Shown piece by piece: positions 7,606 through 15,264 of a stretch of 21,167 nt of DNA (the first letter of the stretch is position 1; every line of letters begins with the position of its first letter). The translations under genes and the position numbers were made by a program. This DNA is from an uncultured Eubacteriales bacterium (GTDB lineage Bacteria; Bacillota; Clostridia; Christensenellales; CAG-138). Location of the stretch: the NCBI GenBank assembly GCA_900543475.1, contig UQRU01000028.1, positions 1 to 21,167 on the forward strand. The letters run 5' to 3'. A model generated the notes under the pieces. The model ran no database searches, had not been told where the DNA came from, and was given only the letters and a program-made list of their open reading frames with translations.

Positions 7606-7654
7606 AAAAAAACGGGTCTGCTTGCTATCCCAATTATAGCATGGCAGTACCCGT
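7606..7654 (-). terminator. Terminator of the RpiR gene with nested stem
   Basis: Three co-linear pairing blocks form one long hairpin: ACGGGT/ACCCGT (7612-7617 with 7649-7654), CTGC/GCAG (7618-7621 with 7644-7647) and TGCTAT/ATAGCA (7623-7628 with 7636-7641). On the minus strand it ends in seven T (7612-7606). It lies about 30 bases past the regulator's stop codon. Confidence 0.75.
7633..7641 (-). promoter_or_regulatory. Extended -10 promoter element for phnD inside the terminator
   Basis: On the minus strand positions 7641-7633 read TGCTATAAT, a consensus extended -10 (TGnTATAAT). The -35 region 17 bases upstream is weak (ACACTT). Transcription would start near 7626, so the new transcript contains only the 3' half of the terminator hairpin and escapes it. 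The leader would be about 150 bases long. Confidence 0.5.
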
Positions 7655-7684
7655 AAAGTGTTTTTCATTTGCGTGTAACAGATT

Positions 7685-8449
7685 TTATTTTGCCGCGGCC
7701 TCCCGCTGCCTGCGCAGGTATTCCCCGGTCAATTCCTCAAAGGCGATGATCACCTTGCCGAAAAAGGTATTGGGCATGTCCCCCACAAAGGCCTGTTTGG
7801 TTTCGTTGATGATGAAGTGTACGTCCGACATGCGGACCAGGGTGGAATCCGCGCACCGGGTAAATGCAATGATCTTAAAGCCCTGTTGCTTGGCCCGGGT
7901 CACATCGTTGAGCACGATGTTGGACTCGCCGCTTTGGGATACCGCCAGCATCAGGGAGGGCTCCAGGTTGCTTACCATCCCTTCCCCCTGCTCCCGGAAG
8001 ATCATATAGTCGTAAAAATGCACGCTGTTAAACACCGTGAACCCGCAGATGGAAAGCCGATGCACCATATAGGCCGCCACATGCTCTGCAAAACCCATGC
8101 CCACGGCAAAGATCTTCCGGTTCCGGTGGGCATTGAGCAGCGCGCAAAAGCAAGCTACGCTTTCCGGGTCCATGCCGTCCAGCATGGACGTAGGGTTTTT
8201 GCTTCCCGCCTGTTCGTTGATACCGCCAATTTGGACCGTAAGATAGTAAAATAGTTCCCGATAGCCTGCAAACCCCAGCCGCTTACAGAATTTCACGATG
8301 AAAGCCGGGGATACGAAGTTTTCGTTGGCAATCTGCTGAATGCCCACATTCCCTTCGCCCCGCTCAATATGGCCAACAATGCTGGTGATGACCTTTTTCT
8401 CATCCTCGGATATGAGGTTGGTCAGCAGATAATAATTTCCATTCCCCAT
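7685..8449 (-). CDS. RpiR/MurR-family transcriptional regulator
   Basis: This 254-residue DNA-binding regulator has an N-terminal HTH_6 domain (1-76), including VGIQQIANENFVSPAFIVKFCKRLGFAGYREL, the RpiR winged-helix signature. A SIS phosphosugar-binding domain follows at about 105-240, with KIFAVGMGFAEHVA, AVSQSGES (170-175) and KIIAFTRCADS. RpiR proteins sense sugar phosphates or related phosphorylated metabolites. The open frame extends to 8548, but I start at the ATG at 8449 because the family begins just before the HTH and the extra 33 residues look like leader. The ribosome site there is weak, so this is uncertain. Its position upstream of phnD, same strand, makes it the likely regulator of the importer. 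Confidence 0.85.
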   Translation of the reverse strand: MGNGNYYLLTNLISEDEKKVITSIVGHIERGEGNVGIQQIANENFVSPAFIVKFCKRLGFAGYRELFYYLTVQIGGINEQAGSKNPTSMLDGMDPESVACFCALLNAHRNRKIFAVGMGFAEHVAAYMVHRLSICGFTVFNSVHFYDYMIFREQGEGMVSNLEPSLMLAVSQSGESNIVLNDVTRAKQQGFKIIAFTRCADSTLVRMSDVHFIINETKQAFVGDMPNTFFGKVIIAFEELTGEYLRRQREAAAK

Positions 8450-8526
8450 CTTCGTTCCGCATGCTCCTCCCAGCCGTCTCCCTACATCCCCTAGCGTCTT
8501 ACCCCAGCAACCCATCTTTACTATAC

Positions 8527-8556
8527 CATATCCGCCGCTGGATTGCACCTATCCTT
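8527..8556 (-). promoter_or_regulatory. Weak candidate promoter for the RpiR gene
   Basis: The minus strand near 8530-8520 reads TATGGTATAGT, a -10-like stretch. A TGCAAT about 17 bases upstream could serve as -35. The match is modest. It would place the start of transcription downstream of the longer open frame's first ATG, which supports the shorter start at 8449. Confidence 0.25.
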
Positions 8557-8622
8557 CCCTTTCCCAAAGCAGGGCTTTTGCCGCCGCAACCTAGGGCCAA
8601 ACATGCTGCATAGGCTCCCCAT

Positions 8623-8663
8623 GTCCCCAATGGGCAAAACCTTTGCCTTACCCCTTTGGGGAC
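8623..8663. other. Compound stem-loop in the gap between tRNA-Ser and the RpiR gene
   Basis: GTCCCCAA (8623-8630) pairs with TTGGGGAC (8656-8663). Inside it GGCAAA (8633-8638) pairs with TTTGCC (8642-8647). No T-run follows on either strand. The rest of 8450-8702 holds no gene that I can support. Confidence 0.4.
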
Positions 8664-8702
8664 TCATTTCAAATAAAATAAGGAAGCGTATGCTCCCGAA
8701 TT

Positions 8703-8736
8703 AAAAATGGCCGTAAGCAAATCATCGCTTACGGCC
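8703..8736 (-). terminator. Terminator of tRNA-Ser
   Basis: A perfect 10-bp stem GGCCGTAAGC/GCTTACGGCC (8709-8718 with 8727-8736) is followed on the minus strand by ATTTTTAA. It begins three bases after the encoded CCA of the tRNA. Confidence 0.88.
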
Positions 8737-8739
8737 GCA

Positions 8740-8831
8740 TGGCGGAGCGGGTGGGATTCGAACCCACGTGCGGCTACAAACCGCAAACTGATTTCGAGTC
8801 AGCCCCGTTATGACCACTTCGATACCGCTCC
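8740..8831 (-). tRNA. tRNA-Ser (anticodon CGA)
   Basis: The acceptor arms GGAGCGG and CCGCTCC (8825-8831 and 8744-8750), discriminator G at 8743 and encoded 3' CCA (8742-8740) form a complete tRNA. The anticodon stem GCTGA/TCAGT holds the loop CTCGAAA, giving anticodon CGA, which reads UCG. A long variable arm (TTTGCGGTTTGTAGCCGCA) is diagnostic of class II serine tRNA. The T-arm is GTGGG-TTCGAAT-CCCAC. Confidence 0.96.
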
Positions 8832-8921
8832 CTGTGGTTTTTATAGGAGGGGCCGGCGAGGACGCATCCCCTCCAACCCAAGCCTGCGCCAATGATCCAT
8901 AGCCCATGGGCAAGCATGGGT

Positions 8922-8950
8922 ATTATACCCTATCGATTGCGAAAATGCAA
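8922..8950 (-). promoter_or_regulatory. Promoter of tRNA-Ser
   Basis: On the minus strand TTGCAT (8950-8945), 17 bases, then a perfect TATAAT (8927-8922). The predicted start is about 85 bases before the mature tRNA 5' end. The stretch 8951-9154 between this promoter and the tRNA-Leu terminator contains no gene that I can support. Confidence 0.7.
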
Positions 8951-9154
8951 TCCTAGCCCTTGGATTACCCATCGCGTATGGCGTTTTAGGCACAGTGGGA
9001 TTCGTATGCAGGCGTTCCCCGCATCATTGTAAGGCCCCTGGAGGAAATAGAGCACGTAGCGGTAAGGGCCTATTGTATGTTTGAAGGCTTTTCCGCCAAT
9101 TATTGCAGCATAATCGTTGCCGAGCAAAAGCCATGGGGAAGCCTTCGGACCGCA

Positions 9155-9190
9155 TAAAAAAAGCAGAGCAAGCGATCTAGCGCTTGCTCT
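9155..9190 (-). terminator. Terminator of tRNA-Leu
   Basis: A perfect 10-bp stem AGAGCAAGCG/CGCTTGCTCT (9165-9174 with 9181-9190) with a six-base loop is followed on the minus strand by GC and then a run of T (9162-9155). Confidence 0.9.
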
Positions 9191-9195
9191 AAAGC

Positions 9196-9278
9196 TGGTG
9201 CGGTCGATGGGACTTGAACCCATACGGTCTCCCATACGCCCCTCAAACGTACGCGTCTGCCTATTCCGCCACGACCGC
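9196..9278 (-). tRNA. tRNA-Leu (anticodon GAG)
   Basis: The acceptor arms GCGGTCG/CGACCGC (9272-9278 and 9200-9206), discriminator A at 9199 and encoded CCA (9198-9196) are complete. The anticodon stem TACGT/GCGTA encloses TTGAGGG, giving anticodon GAG for CUC and CUU codons. A short variable stem (TGGGAGACCGT) and the T-arm ATGGG-TTCAAGT-CCCAT support a class II leucine tRNA. Confidence 0.95.
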
Positions 9279-9292
9279 GAACTGCACGAATT

Positions 9293-9321
9293 ATTATACT
9301 TATGCCAGGTAGGAATGTCAA
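9293..9321 (-). promoter_or_regulatory. Consensus sigma-A promoter of tRNA-Leu
   Basis: On the minus strand a perfect TTGACA (9321-9316), exactly 17 bases, and a perfect TATAAT (9298-9293). The start of transcription falls a few bases before the tRNA, as expected for a strong stable-RNA promoter. Confidence 0.9.
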
Positions 9322-9364
9322 GTCCTTGCCGCTTGTTTTCCCGCTGTTTTTTGAAAAACCCCTC

Positions 9365-9393
9365 TGTTCATCCTGTCTGCGGGAGACTATAAT
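9365..9393 (+). promoter_or_regulatory. Candidate promoter of the three-gene operon
   Basis: A perfect -10 TATAAT lies at 9388-9393. A poor -35 (TGTTCA, 9365-9370) sits at the correct 17-base distance. It diverges from the tRNA-Leu promoter about 70 bases away. Weak -35 elements often mean an activator or low expression. Confidence 0.4.
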
Positions 9394-9437
9394 AATATTA
9401 TCGACGCAGCCATCATCCATTAGAAAGGCATGTTATT

Positions 9438-12400
9438 ATGGCGTTTCCCATCGATCCTTCCGGTTCCGATTTACAGGCTTTCCTGCAAGAGAATTATGCA
9501 AAAAAGCTGCGGGTCTCTTCCAGAGCCTTGCGGGATTATTTAAACCAGGGCCACGTATTGGAAAATCTAGCGGCGTTGGATTGGTCTGGCGCAACGGACC
9601 CAGCCGCTCTATGTCAAGCCTGCGCCCCTGCCATGGGCCTTATCTGCGCCCAGGCGCCGGCAGAAGGCTGGCTTTCCCGGTGCTATGACTACCTGGCGGA
9701 CGGCCTGTTCCCGGACCGGGACTTCATACGGCCCCGCCTGGGGGAGCGCAAGGCGTTGGAACTATTTTTATCCATTTTAGAATACTGTATAAAAGGGGAA
9801 GCGGGCCGCCTGCCCCATTCCCTGCTGCGGGACCCGTGCCCTGTGACCCAAGCGGAGTTGGCCGCCAGCCGGGTTCAAGAGGAATACCGCCGCTTTATGG
9901 AGCATACCGCCCAAAGCCGGTATTTGCTTTTGCTGCGCATTGCCCCCTGCGCCCTCCCCTATGACCCGGAAAAGCATATCCTGGGCGTGCATAATGTGGC
10001 CGTCGCCATGGGCCGCCAAGCTGTGCAATGCGGGTTGCCTGCCGATATTCCTCTGATCGCCGCCGCGTCCCTGGCCCACGATATCGGCAAATTCGGCTGC
10101 CGGGGCCCGGATGCGGCCCGAGTGCCCACCTTACATTATTATTATACCTGGGAGTGGCTCTCCAAGCTGGATATGCCCCAGATCGCCCATGTGGCTGCCA
10201 ACCATTCCGCCTGGGATCTGGAGTTTGAAAACCTGCCTTTAGAAAGCTTGCTGCTGATCTATGCGGATTTTCGGGTCCGTGGGCACCGTCTGGAAAATGG
10301 GACGGAACAGGTATCCATTTATACCCTCAAGCAAGCCCATGATATCATCTACACAAAATTATCCCACTTGACGGAAGAAAAGCGCCGACATTATGAAACC
10401 GTCTTTCAGAAGTTGTGGGATTTCCAGGAGTTTTTACAAAGCCAGGGCGTCAATCCCGATCCTGCCGGGACGCCTATCCCCGTGCAGGCCCCGGACCCGG
10501 CTCTGCTTACCCCCAGCCAAGCGGTAGACCGGCTACGCTCCATGGCCTTTTTCCACAATGTTCAGCTGCTTCATACCTTGAGCGGCCAGAATTCCATGGA
10601 GCAGCTGCTGGAGCAAGCCCGCAGTGAAAAAGATCCTTACCGGCTGCGCACCTACCTTAGGTTGCTGGAGGATTACAGCGTATATATGACCAGGGAGGGT
10701 AAGCTGGTAGCCTTAGGGTTCCTCTATGAACTGCTTATGCACCACGCAGGGGACGTGCGCCGGCATAGCGCTGCCATCATGGGGCAAATTTTAGCAGGCA
10801 GCGGCCCCCGCTATCGCAAGGAACTGCCATCCCGGGCGCCCAAGGGCGCCGCCGCCCCCTCGGTGACCCAATTGCTCCAAGAGGCGGCGGATCTTTGGGA
10901 AACCTATATCCTCCGCTGCCTCTATCCGGACGCTCGGATCTCCCCCAAGCACGCCCTTCGCATCGCCAATTCCCTTAAGGCCATTGCGTCCAGCCTGTTC
11001 GCTGCCTGCGAGCCCCAGGCGGCCCCCCATTTCCTTGCGCCGTTGCTCAGGCGGTTTTTTGCTTGGGATGGATTGCCCGCCCATCGGTTCGCCCTATTGG
11101 ACGCCCTGGCCCTATGCCCCCTTTCCCTATTGACCCCCAAGGAGGTTTCCAAGGTCTTTCAAGTGCTTTGCGCCTTGGTCCAGGAGCCTGGCCAAACATT
11201 GCCCCTGCTTTTAGCCAGCCTGCGTCTGGCCATAGGTATCCTGCAAGCAGGCTGCCCCGGCGGCAAACAAGGCGTTGCCGCCTTATTGCAAGCCCTGCCC
11301 CGGCAGGAGGAACCCGCCATCGCCTACCTGGTTGCCCAGTTGGAAGCAGGCCTAGGCCGGCTTCCCGGTCCTGCCGGCTTCGACGTATCCCAGCTCTACC
11401 TTGCCAACCTAAAAAAAGCAGTGCATTGGACGGTAAAGCTTACCTACGTGGATATGCTGGCCGGCTATGCCAAAGCCCATGGCGAGGAAGCCTTCCATAT
11501 TGCCACCCATCTTTCCAACCTGCTTTCCGTCAGCGAGCATCTTCCGGTCCGGGAACGGGCTGGCCAGGCCCTGGTGGAATTGGCCCCCATGCTGCGGGCG
11601 GACCAGCGCAATGAGATCGTCATCGACCTGATCCGGGAATTGGAGAGCGGCCAGGACCCCATCGGCCAATACATCCCCCCGTTTTTGGGGAAGCTCATCT
11701 GCGGCCTGCCTCCCAAGGAGATGGCGGAATGTACCGACCTGCTGGAAGCCATGGTCCGTTCCTCCCAGATCCGGCCCGCCAGGTTTGCCCTTTCCACCCT
11801 GGGGGTCATGCTGGGGCAGGTATGCGACCAACCCTTGGAGGTTCGCATCCTGGGTCTGCTGCTCACAGGGGTGGCCCATTATGAAAATAGCATCCACCGT
11901 ACCGCCCTGTATGTTTTATGTAAAGGGTTCCTTGGGCAAACCTCCATTCCGTTGGCGCGGCGGCAACAGGTTTTTCTGCGCTGCGGCAAGAAGCTCCTTA
12001 CCCTGCTGTGTGAACCTAGGGCCGGCAAAACCACCTTCTTCAACCGGGCGGCCATGCTCAACCACCTATACCGCTTCATCACCCAGGCCCAGGTGGAACT
12101 GGGGCCTTGGCGCTTTCCCGCCCCCGGCCCGGCGGCCTTTTTCCCCGGTACCTTCGACCCGTTTTCCGCAGGCCACCGCCGGATCGTGGAAGAGATCTTA
12201 GCCCTGGGCTATACGGTCTACCTGGCGGTGGATGAATTTTCCTGGCGCAAGCGCACCCTGCCCAAGCTCCTACGCCGGCAGATCGCCATGCTGAGCACAG
12301 CGGATGCCCCAAACGTCTATTTGTTCCCGGATGACATCCCCATCAATATCGCCATGCCTCAAGACCTTGCCAAGCTCTCCGGCCTGTTCCCCGGGGAACG

Positions 12401-14120
12401 GGTATCGCTGGTCATGGGCAGCGACGTGGTGCAAAACGCCTCCGCCTACCGGCATAACCAGCCGGGGGGCGCCCAGGAATACGACCATATCGTTTTTACA
12501 CGAGCAGAAGGCCAGGAACCCGGGGCGGTAGAGCAGGCCATCCGCCGCCGCATCCAGGGCCAACTTCGGCTGCTGACTTTGCCGCCGGACTATGAAACCG
12601 TCAGCTCCACCCGCATCCGGGAATCCATCGATAAAAACATGGACATCTCCATGCTGGTGGACCCTGTGGTGCAGGATTTCATCTATGCCAAAGGCCTATA
12701 TTTGCGCACCCCCCAGGATAAGCGGCTGCTCCAGCAGGATGCCCTGTATTTTTCCGAGTCCCGGCCCCAGCAAGGGGCTTACATCTGCCAGCTTCACAGG
12801 CGGGATGCCCAGGAGCCGCTGGGATGGGTCCAGGCCCAGTCCCTATCCGTTTCCCAGCTCTATACCGTCCTAAACAGCGCCCCAGAGGCTGAAGCCTTGC
12901 GTCAGCAGGTATCCGGCAAGGTGCTGCTCCTGGAAACCTGCCAGGCCCCCGGGCCGGAAGAGGCCCGGCTGCTGTGCAACCAATTGCTGGCCCGTTGCCT
13001 CTTGGACGACGTCACCTTCGCCATATACCGGGCGGATTCCCCCCAAGATCCCCTGGCCCAGCTGCTGCCTCAATTGGGGTTCGTGTCCCTGGTGCCTTGC
13101 CCCCAGCTGTACCTGGTGGATATGCGGGCGCCCATGATCCTGATCCAGGATGTGTTATGTAGGCTCAAAGCGCCCTTTTCCAGCGAACCTTCGGTGATAA
13201 AAGCCGTGAAGGAGCGGCGGCCCAGCCTACGGCTTGATCTTTGCGGTCTATTCCCCGGCCGCCTGCTCCTTTGCTTTGATACGGAGCTGCTCAACCAGGC
13301 TCTGATGGAAAAGGTCCAACGCTGGAACCCGGTGGCGCCCGGCCACAATGGGATGGGGGCCAATATGTGCGTGCCCTATGGGAAGGTGCTTTCCGGGGAT
13401 ATGGTTCCCCATACGGTCACCAAGGCCCTCCATGCGGAAAAGGTATTTGCCCCGGATCTGCGCAGCTTTTCCATTTTGGAATCCCCGGGCTATTCCTCCC
13501 TGGCCAACCAGGCCCGCACCCTGAAATCCTTCCAACGGCCTGTGCTGCTGGTGGACGATCTTTTGCACAACGGCTACCGGTTGGAAAAGCTGGAGCCCAT
13601 CTTCCGGGCGGAAGGGGTGCCCATCGCCCGGATCATCGTAGGGGTGCTGTCCGGCCGGGGCATGGACCTGACCAAGGCCCAGGGCTGGCCGGTGGATTGG
13701 GAATATTTTATCCCCAACCTCAGGTATTGGTTCAACGAAAGCCTGCTCTATCCCTTCATCGGGGGGGACGGCATGGGGGGCGCCCCGCCCCGGGGTTCGG
13801 TCATTCCCTCCGTCAACCTTATGCTGCCCTACGCCTACCCCCGCTTTTTGCGGGATGCGCCGGAGCAAGCGGTATTGCAACTTTGCCGCACCGCCCTTTG
13901 CAATGCCAAGGACATCCTGCAGGTGCTGGAGGCGCGGCATCTGGCCTTCTTGACCAGCCCCTTGACCATCCGCCGGCTGGGGGATGTGTTCATCGCTTCC
14001 CGGCCGCCCCACCGGGGGGACGCCCTACGCTATGACCCCAACGCCCTTCCCTCCCAATGCCTACGGGAGGATGTGGCTGCATTGGACCGGTTGGCCCGGC
14101 CCCTGCCTACAAGCCCATAA
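9438..14120 (+). CDS. Giant fusion: HD hydrolase, HEAT-like region, NadD-type nucleotidyltransferase, GNAT-like, PRTase-like
   Basis: This 1560-residue soluble protein has no signal or membrane segment. In order: a helical N-terminus of unknown type (1-165). An HD-domain phosphohydrolase (about 178-300) with His185, His214-Asp215 in LAHDIGKFG, His256 and Asp277, similar in style to YqeK. A long Leu/Ala-rich helical region resembling HEAT repeats (about 360-885). A nucleotidyltransferase of the NadD/cytidylyltransferase superfamily (about 898-1090) with GTFDPFSAGH at 904-913 and SSTRIRES at 1056-1063, both ATP-binding signatures. An acetyltransferase-like segment (about 1100-1235, weak). A phosphoribosyltransferase-like region (about 1300-1450) with the PRPP-loop-like VLLVDDLLHNGYR at 1369-1381. 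A helical tail ends it. GAAAGG precedes the ATG. It is first of three co-transcribed genes. The reaction is not known to me; the domains point to making, joining or breaking nucleotides, perhaps a dinucleotide cofactor. Confidence 0.85.
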   Translation: MAFPIDPSGSDLQAFLQENYAKKLRVSSRALRDYLNQGHVLENLAALDWSGATDPAALCQACAPAMGLICAQAPAEGWLSRCYDYLADGLFPDRDFIRPRLGERKALELFLSILEYCIKGEAGRLPHSLLRDPCPVTQAELAASRVQEEYRRFMEHTAQSRYLLLLRIAPCALPYDPEKHILGVHNVAVAMGRQAVQCGLPADIPLIAAASLAHDIGKFGCRGPDAARVPTLHYYYTWEWLSKLDMPQIAHVAANHSAWDLEFENLPLESLLLIYADFRVRGHRLENGTEQVSIYTLKQAHDIIYTKLSHLTEEKRRHYETVFQKLWDFQEFLQSQGVNPDPAGTPIPVQAPDPALLTPSQAVDRLRSMAFFHNVQLLHTLSGQNSMEQLLEQARSEKDPYRLRTYLRLLEDYSVYMTREGKLVALGFLYELLMHHAGDVRRHSAAIMGQILAGSGPRYRKELPSRAPKGAAAPSVTQLLQEAADLWETYILRCLYPDARISPKHALRIANSLKAIASSLFAACEPQAAPHFLAPLLRRFFAWDGLPAHRFALLDALALCPLSLLTPKEVSKVFQVLCALVQEPGQTLPLLLASLRLAIGILQAGCPGGKQGVAALLQALPRQEEPAIAYLVAQLEAGLGRLPGPAGFDVSQLYLANLKKAVHWTVKLTYVDMLAGYAKAHGEEAFHIATHLSNLLSVSEHLPVRERAGQALVELAPMLRADQRNEIVIDLIRELESGQDPIGQYIPPFLGKLICGLPPKEMAECTDLLEAMVRSSQIRPARFALSTLGVMLGQVCDQPLEVRILGLLLTGVAHYENSIHRTALYVLCKGFLGQTSIPLARRQQVFLRCGKKLLTLLCEPRAGKTTFFNRAAMLNHLYRFITQAQVELGPWRFPAPGPAAFFPGTFDPFSAGHRRIVEEILALGYTVYLAVDEFSWRKRTLPKLLRRQIAMLSTADAPNVYLFPDDIPINIAMPQDLAKLSGLFPGERVSLVMGSDVVQNASAYRHNQPGGAQEYDHIVFTRAEGQEPGAVEQAIRRRIQGQLRLLTLPPDYETVSSTRIRESIDKNMDISMLVDPVVQDFIYAKGLYLRTPQDKRLLQQDALYFSESRPQQGAYICQLHRRDAQEPLGWVQAQSLSVSQLYTVLNSAPEAEALRQQVSGKVLLLETCQAPGPEEARLLCNQLLARCLLDDVTFAIYRADSPQDPLAQLLPQLGFVSLVPCPQLYLVDMRAPMILIQDVLCRLKAPFSSEPSVIKAVKERRPSLRLDLCGLFPGRLLLCFDTELLNQALMEKVQRWNPVAPGHNGMGANMCVPYGKVLSGDMVPHTVTKALHAEKVFAPDLRSFSILESPGYSSLANQARTLKSFQRPVLLVDDLLHNGYRLEKLEPIFRAEGVPIARIIVGVLSGRGMDLTKAQGWPVDWEYFIPNLRYWFNESLLYPFIGGDGMGGAPPRGSVIPSVNLMLPYAYPRFLRDAPEQAVLQLCRTALCNAKDILQVLEARHLAFLTSPLTIRRLGDVFIASRPPHRGDALRYDPNALPSQCLREDVAALDRLARPLPTSP

Positions 14121-14136
14121 GAAAAGGAGCATGTCT

Positions 14137-15264
14137 ATGGATTACTATGCCTATGGAGGCGTCTGCCTGGCCCGGCCCCAAAATGAACCCCTGCCCCCAG
14201 GGGCGCTGCGGGTCAGCGAGCCCTTTGACCCGACGGTGTTCCTGTTTTATGACCTTTCCCCCCAAGCGGCGGGCCTGATCCATACCAACGGAAAGACCTT
14301 GCTCAATACCGCCTATGCCAATGCCTACAGGGTGCTGGACCGGATGCTGGCCCCGCCTCCCCGGTTCCGGCTGAACCTGGTGGGGCTGGGGGATGTGGGG
14401 GGCGCCTTGCTGACCGGGCTCAAATTATTGGGTCACGATGTGGAGCAGATCGGCATTTTCGACCCGGATGAAGCCCGGATGGCCCGGTATGAAATGGAGC
14501 TCAACCAGGTCCTGCCCATAGACGGCCGGCCCCTGCCCAAGATTACCTGCATCGGCCAGGACCAGCTATTTGCCTGCGACGCCCTGCTCTTTACCGCCAG
14601 CAAGGGGGTGCCGCCCCTGGGCCAGGGCGGGGATGTGCGCATGGCCCAATACGCCGCCAACGCCGCCCTGTTGGCCGGCTATGCCCGGCAGGCCAGGGAC
14701 CAGGGGTTTACCGGCCTGTTCTGCCAGATCTCAGACCCGGTGGACCATTTGGCCCGGAGCCTATTTCTTGCCAGCAACCGGCAGGCGGGGGGCCCCTTTG
14801 ACGGCTGCGGGCTTTTGCCGGAGCAGATCCAGGGCTATGGGCTGGGGGTCATGGCCGCCCGGGCGGCCTACTATGCGGAAAAGGAAGGGGTGGACTTTTC
14901 CCAGGGCCGGGCCTATGGGCCCCACGGGGCGGGGCTGGTCATTGCCAACGCCCCGGGGGAAGGCTATGACGACGTCCTTTCCCGCCGCCTGACAGCGCTG
15001 GCCCGGGATGGAAATTTGCAGGTGCGCGCCCTGGGGTATAAGCCCTATATCGCCCCCGGGCTTTCCTCCGCCTGCGTCGGCGTGCTGCAAACCCTGCGGG
15101 GGGCCTGGCACCTGGGCAGCGTGCCCATCAAGGGGATCTATTTCGGGTGCAAAAGCCGGTTTGGCCCCCTGGGGCTGGAGCTTTTTGAGGAGGATCTGCA
15201 TCCCCTGCTGCTGGAGCGGCTCAAAGCCTGCTATAAAGCCTTACAGGAGGAGACGCCCCTATGA
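14137..15264 (+). CDS. Lactate/malate dehydrogenase-like NAD-binding protein
   Basis: This 375-residue protein has an extra ~75-residue N-terminus, then a Rossmann domain with GLGDVGG (83-89) and an acidic end of strand two (IFDPDEAR, Asp109), typical of NAD-preferring dehydrogenases. Further LDH/MDH landmarks are ISDPVD (198-203, the NPVD position) and GPHGAG (261-266), whose His263 aligns with the catalytic histidine. Arg242 in VMAARAAYY aligns with LDH Arg171, but the partner aspartate (LDH Asp168) appears replaced by Met239, so the proton relay is altered. The ATG at 14131 is only one base from AGGAG. The ATG two codons on (14137) has proper spacing and is preferred. The gene starts 16 bases after the fusion gene and overlaps the next by four bases. 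Its substrate is unknown; ordinary lactate dehydrogenase activity is doubtful. Confidence 0.75.
   Translation: MDYYAYGGVCLARPQNEPLPPGALRVSEPFDPTVFLFYDLSPQAAGLIHTNGKTLLNTAYANAYRVLDRMLAPPPRFRLNLVGLGDVGGALLTGLKLLGHDVEQIGIFDPDEARMARYEMELNQVLPIDGRPLPKITCIGQDQLFACDALLFTASKGVPPLGQGGDVRMAQYAANAALLAGYARQARDQGFTGLFCQISDPVDHLARSLFLASNRQAGGPFDGCGLLPEQIQGYGLGVMAARAAYYAEKEGVDFSQGRAYGPHGAGLVIANAPGEGYDDVLSRRLTALARDGNLQVRALGYKPYIAPGLSSACVGVLQTLRGAWHLGSVPIKGIYFGCKSRFGPLGLELFEEDLHPLLLERLKACYKALQEETPL

Noticed and set aside
8740..9278. tRNA genes as an integration site for the neighbouring cassette
   Set aside because: No integrase, no duplicated tRNA 3' end and no phage genes are seen near either tRNA.
12001..12045. 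RAGKTTFF in the fusion protein (about 861-868) as a Walker A motif
   Set aside because: It lacks the GxxxxGK[ST] pattern upstream and sits at the end of the helical region with no Walker B partner.
13248..14012. 254-codon minus-strand open frame inside the fusion gene
   Set aside because: Antisense to the PRTase-like domain, without start signals or family similarity.
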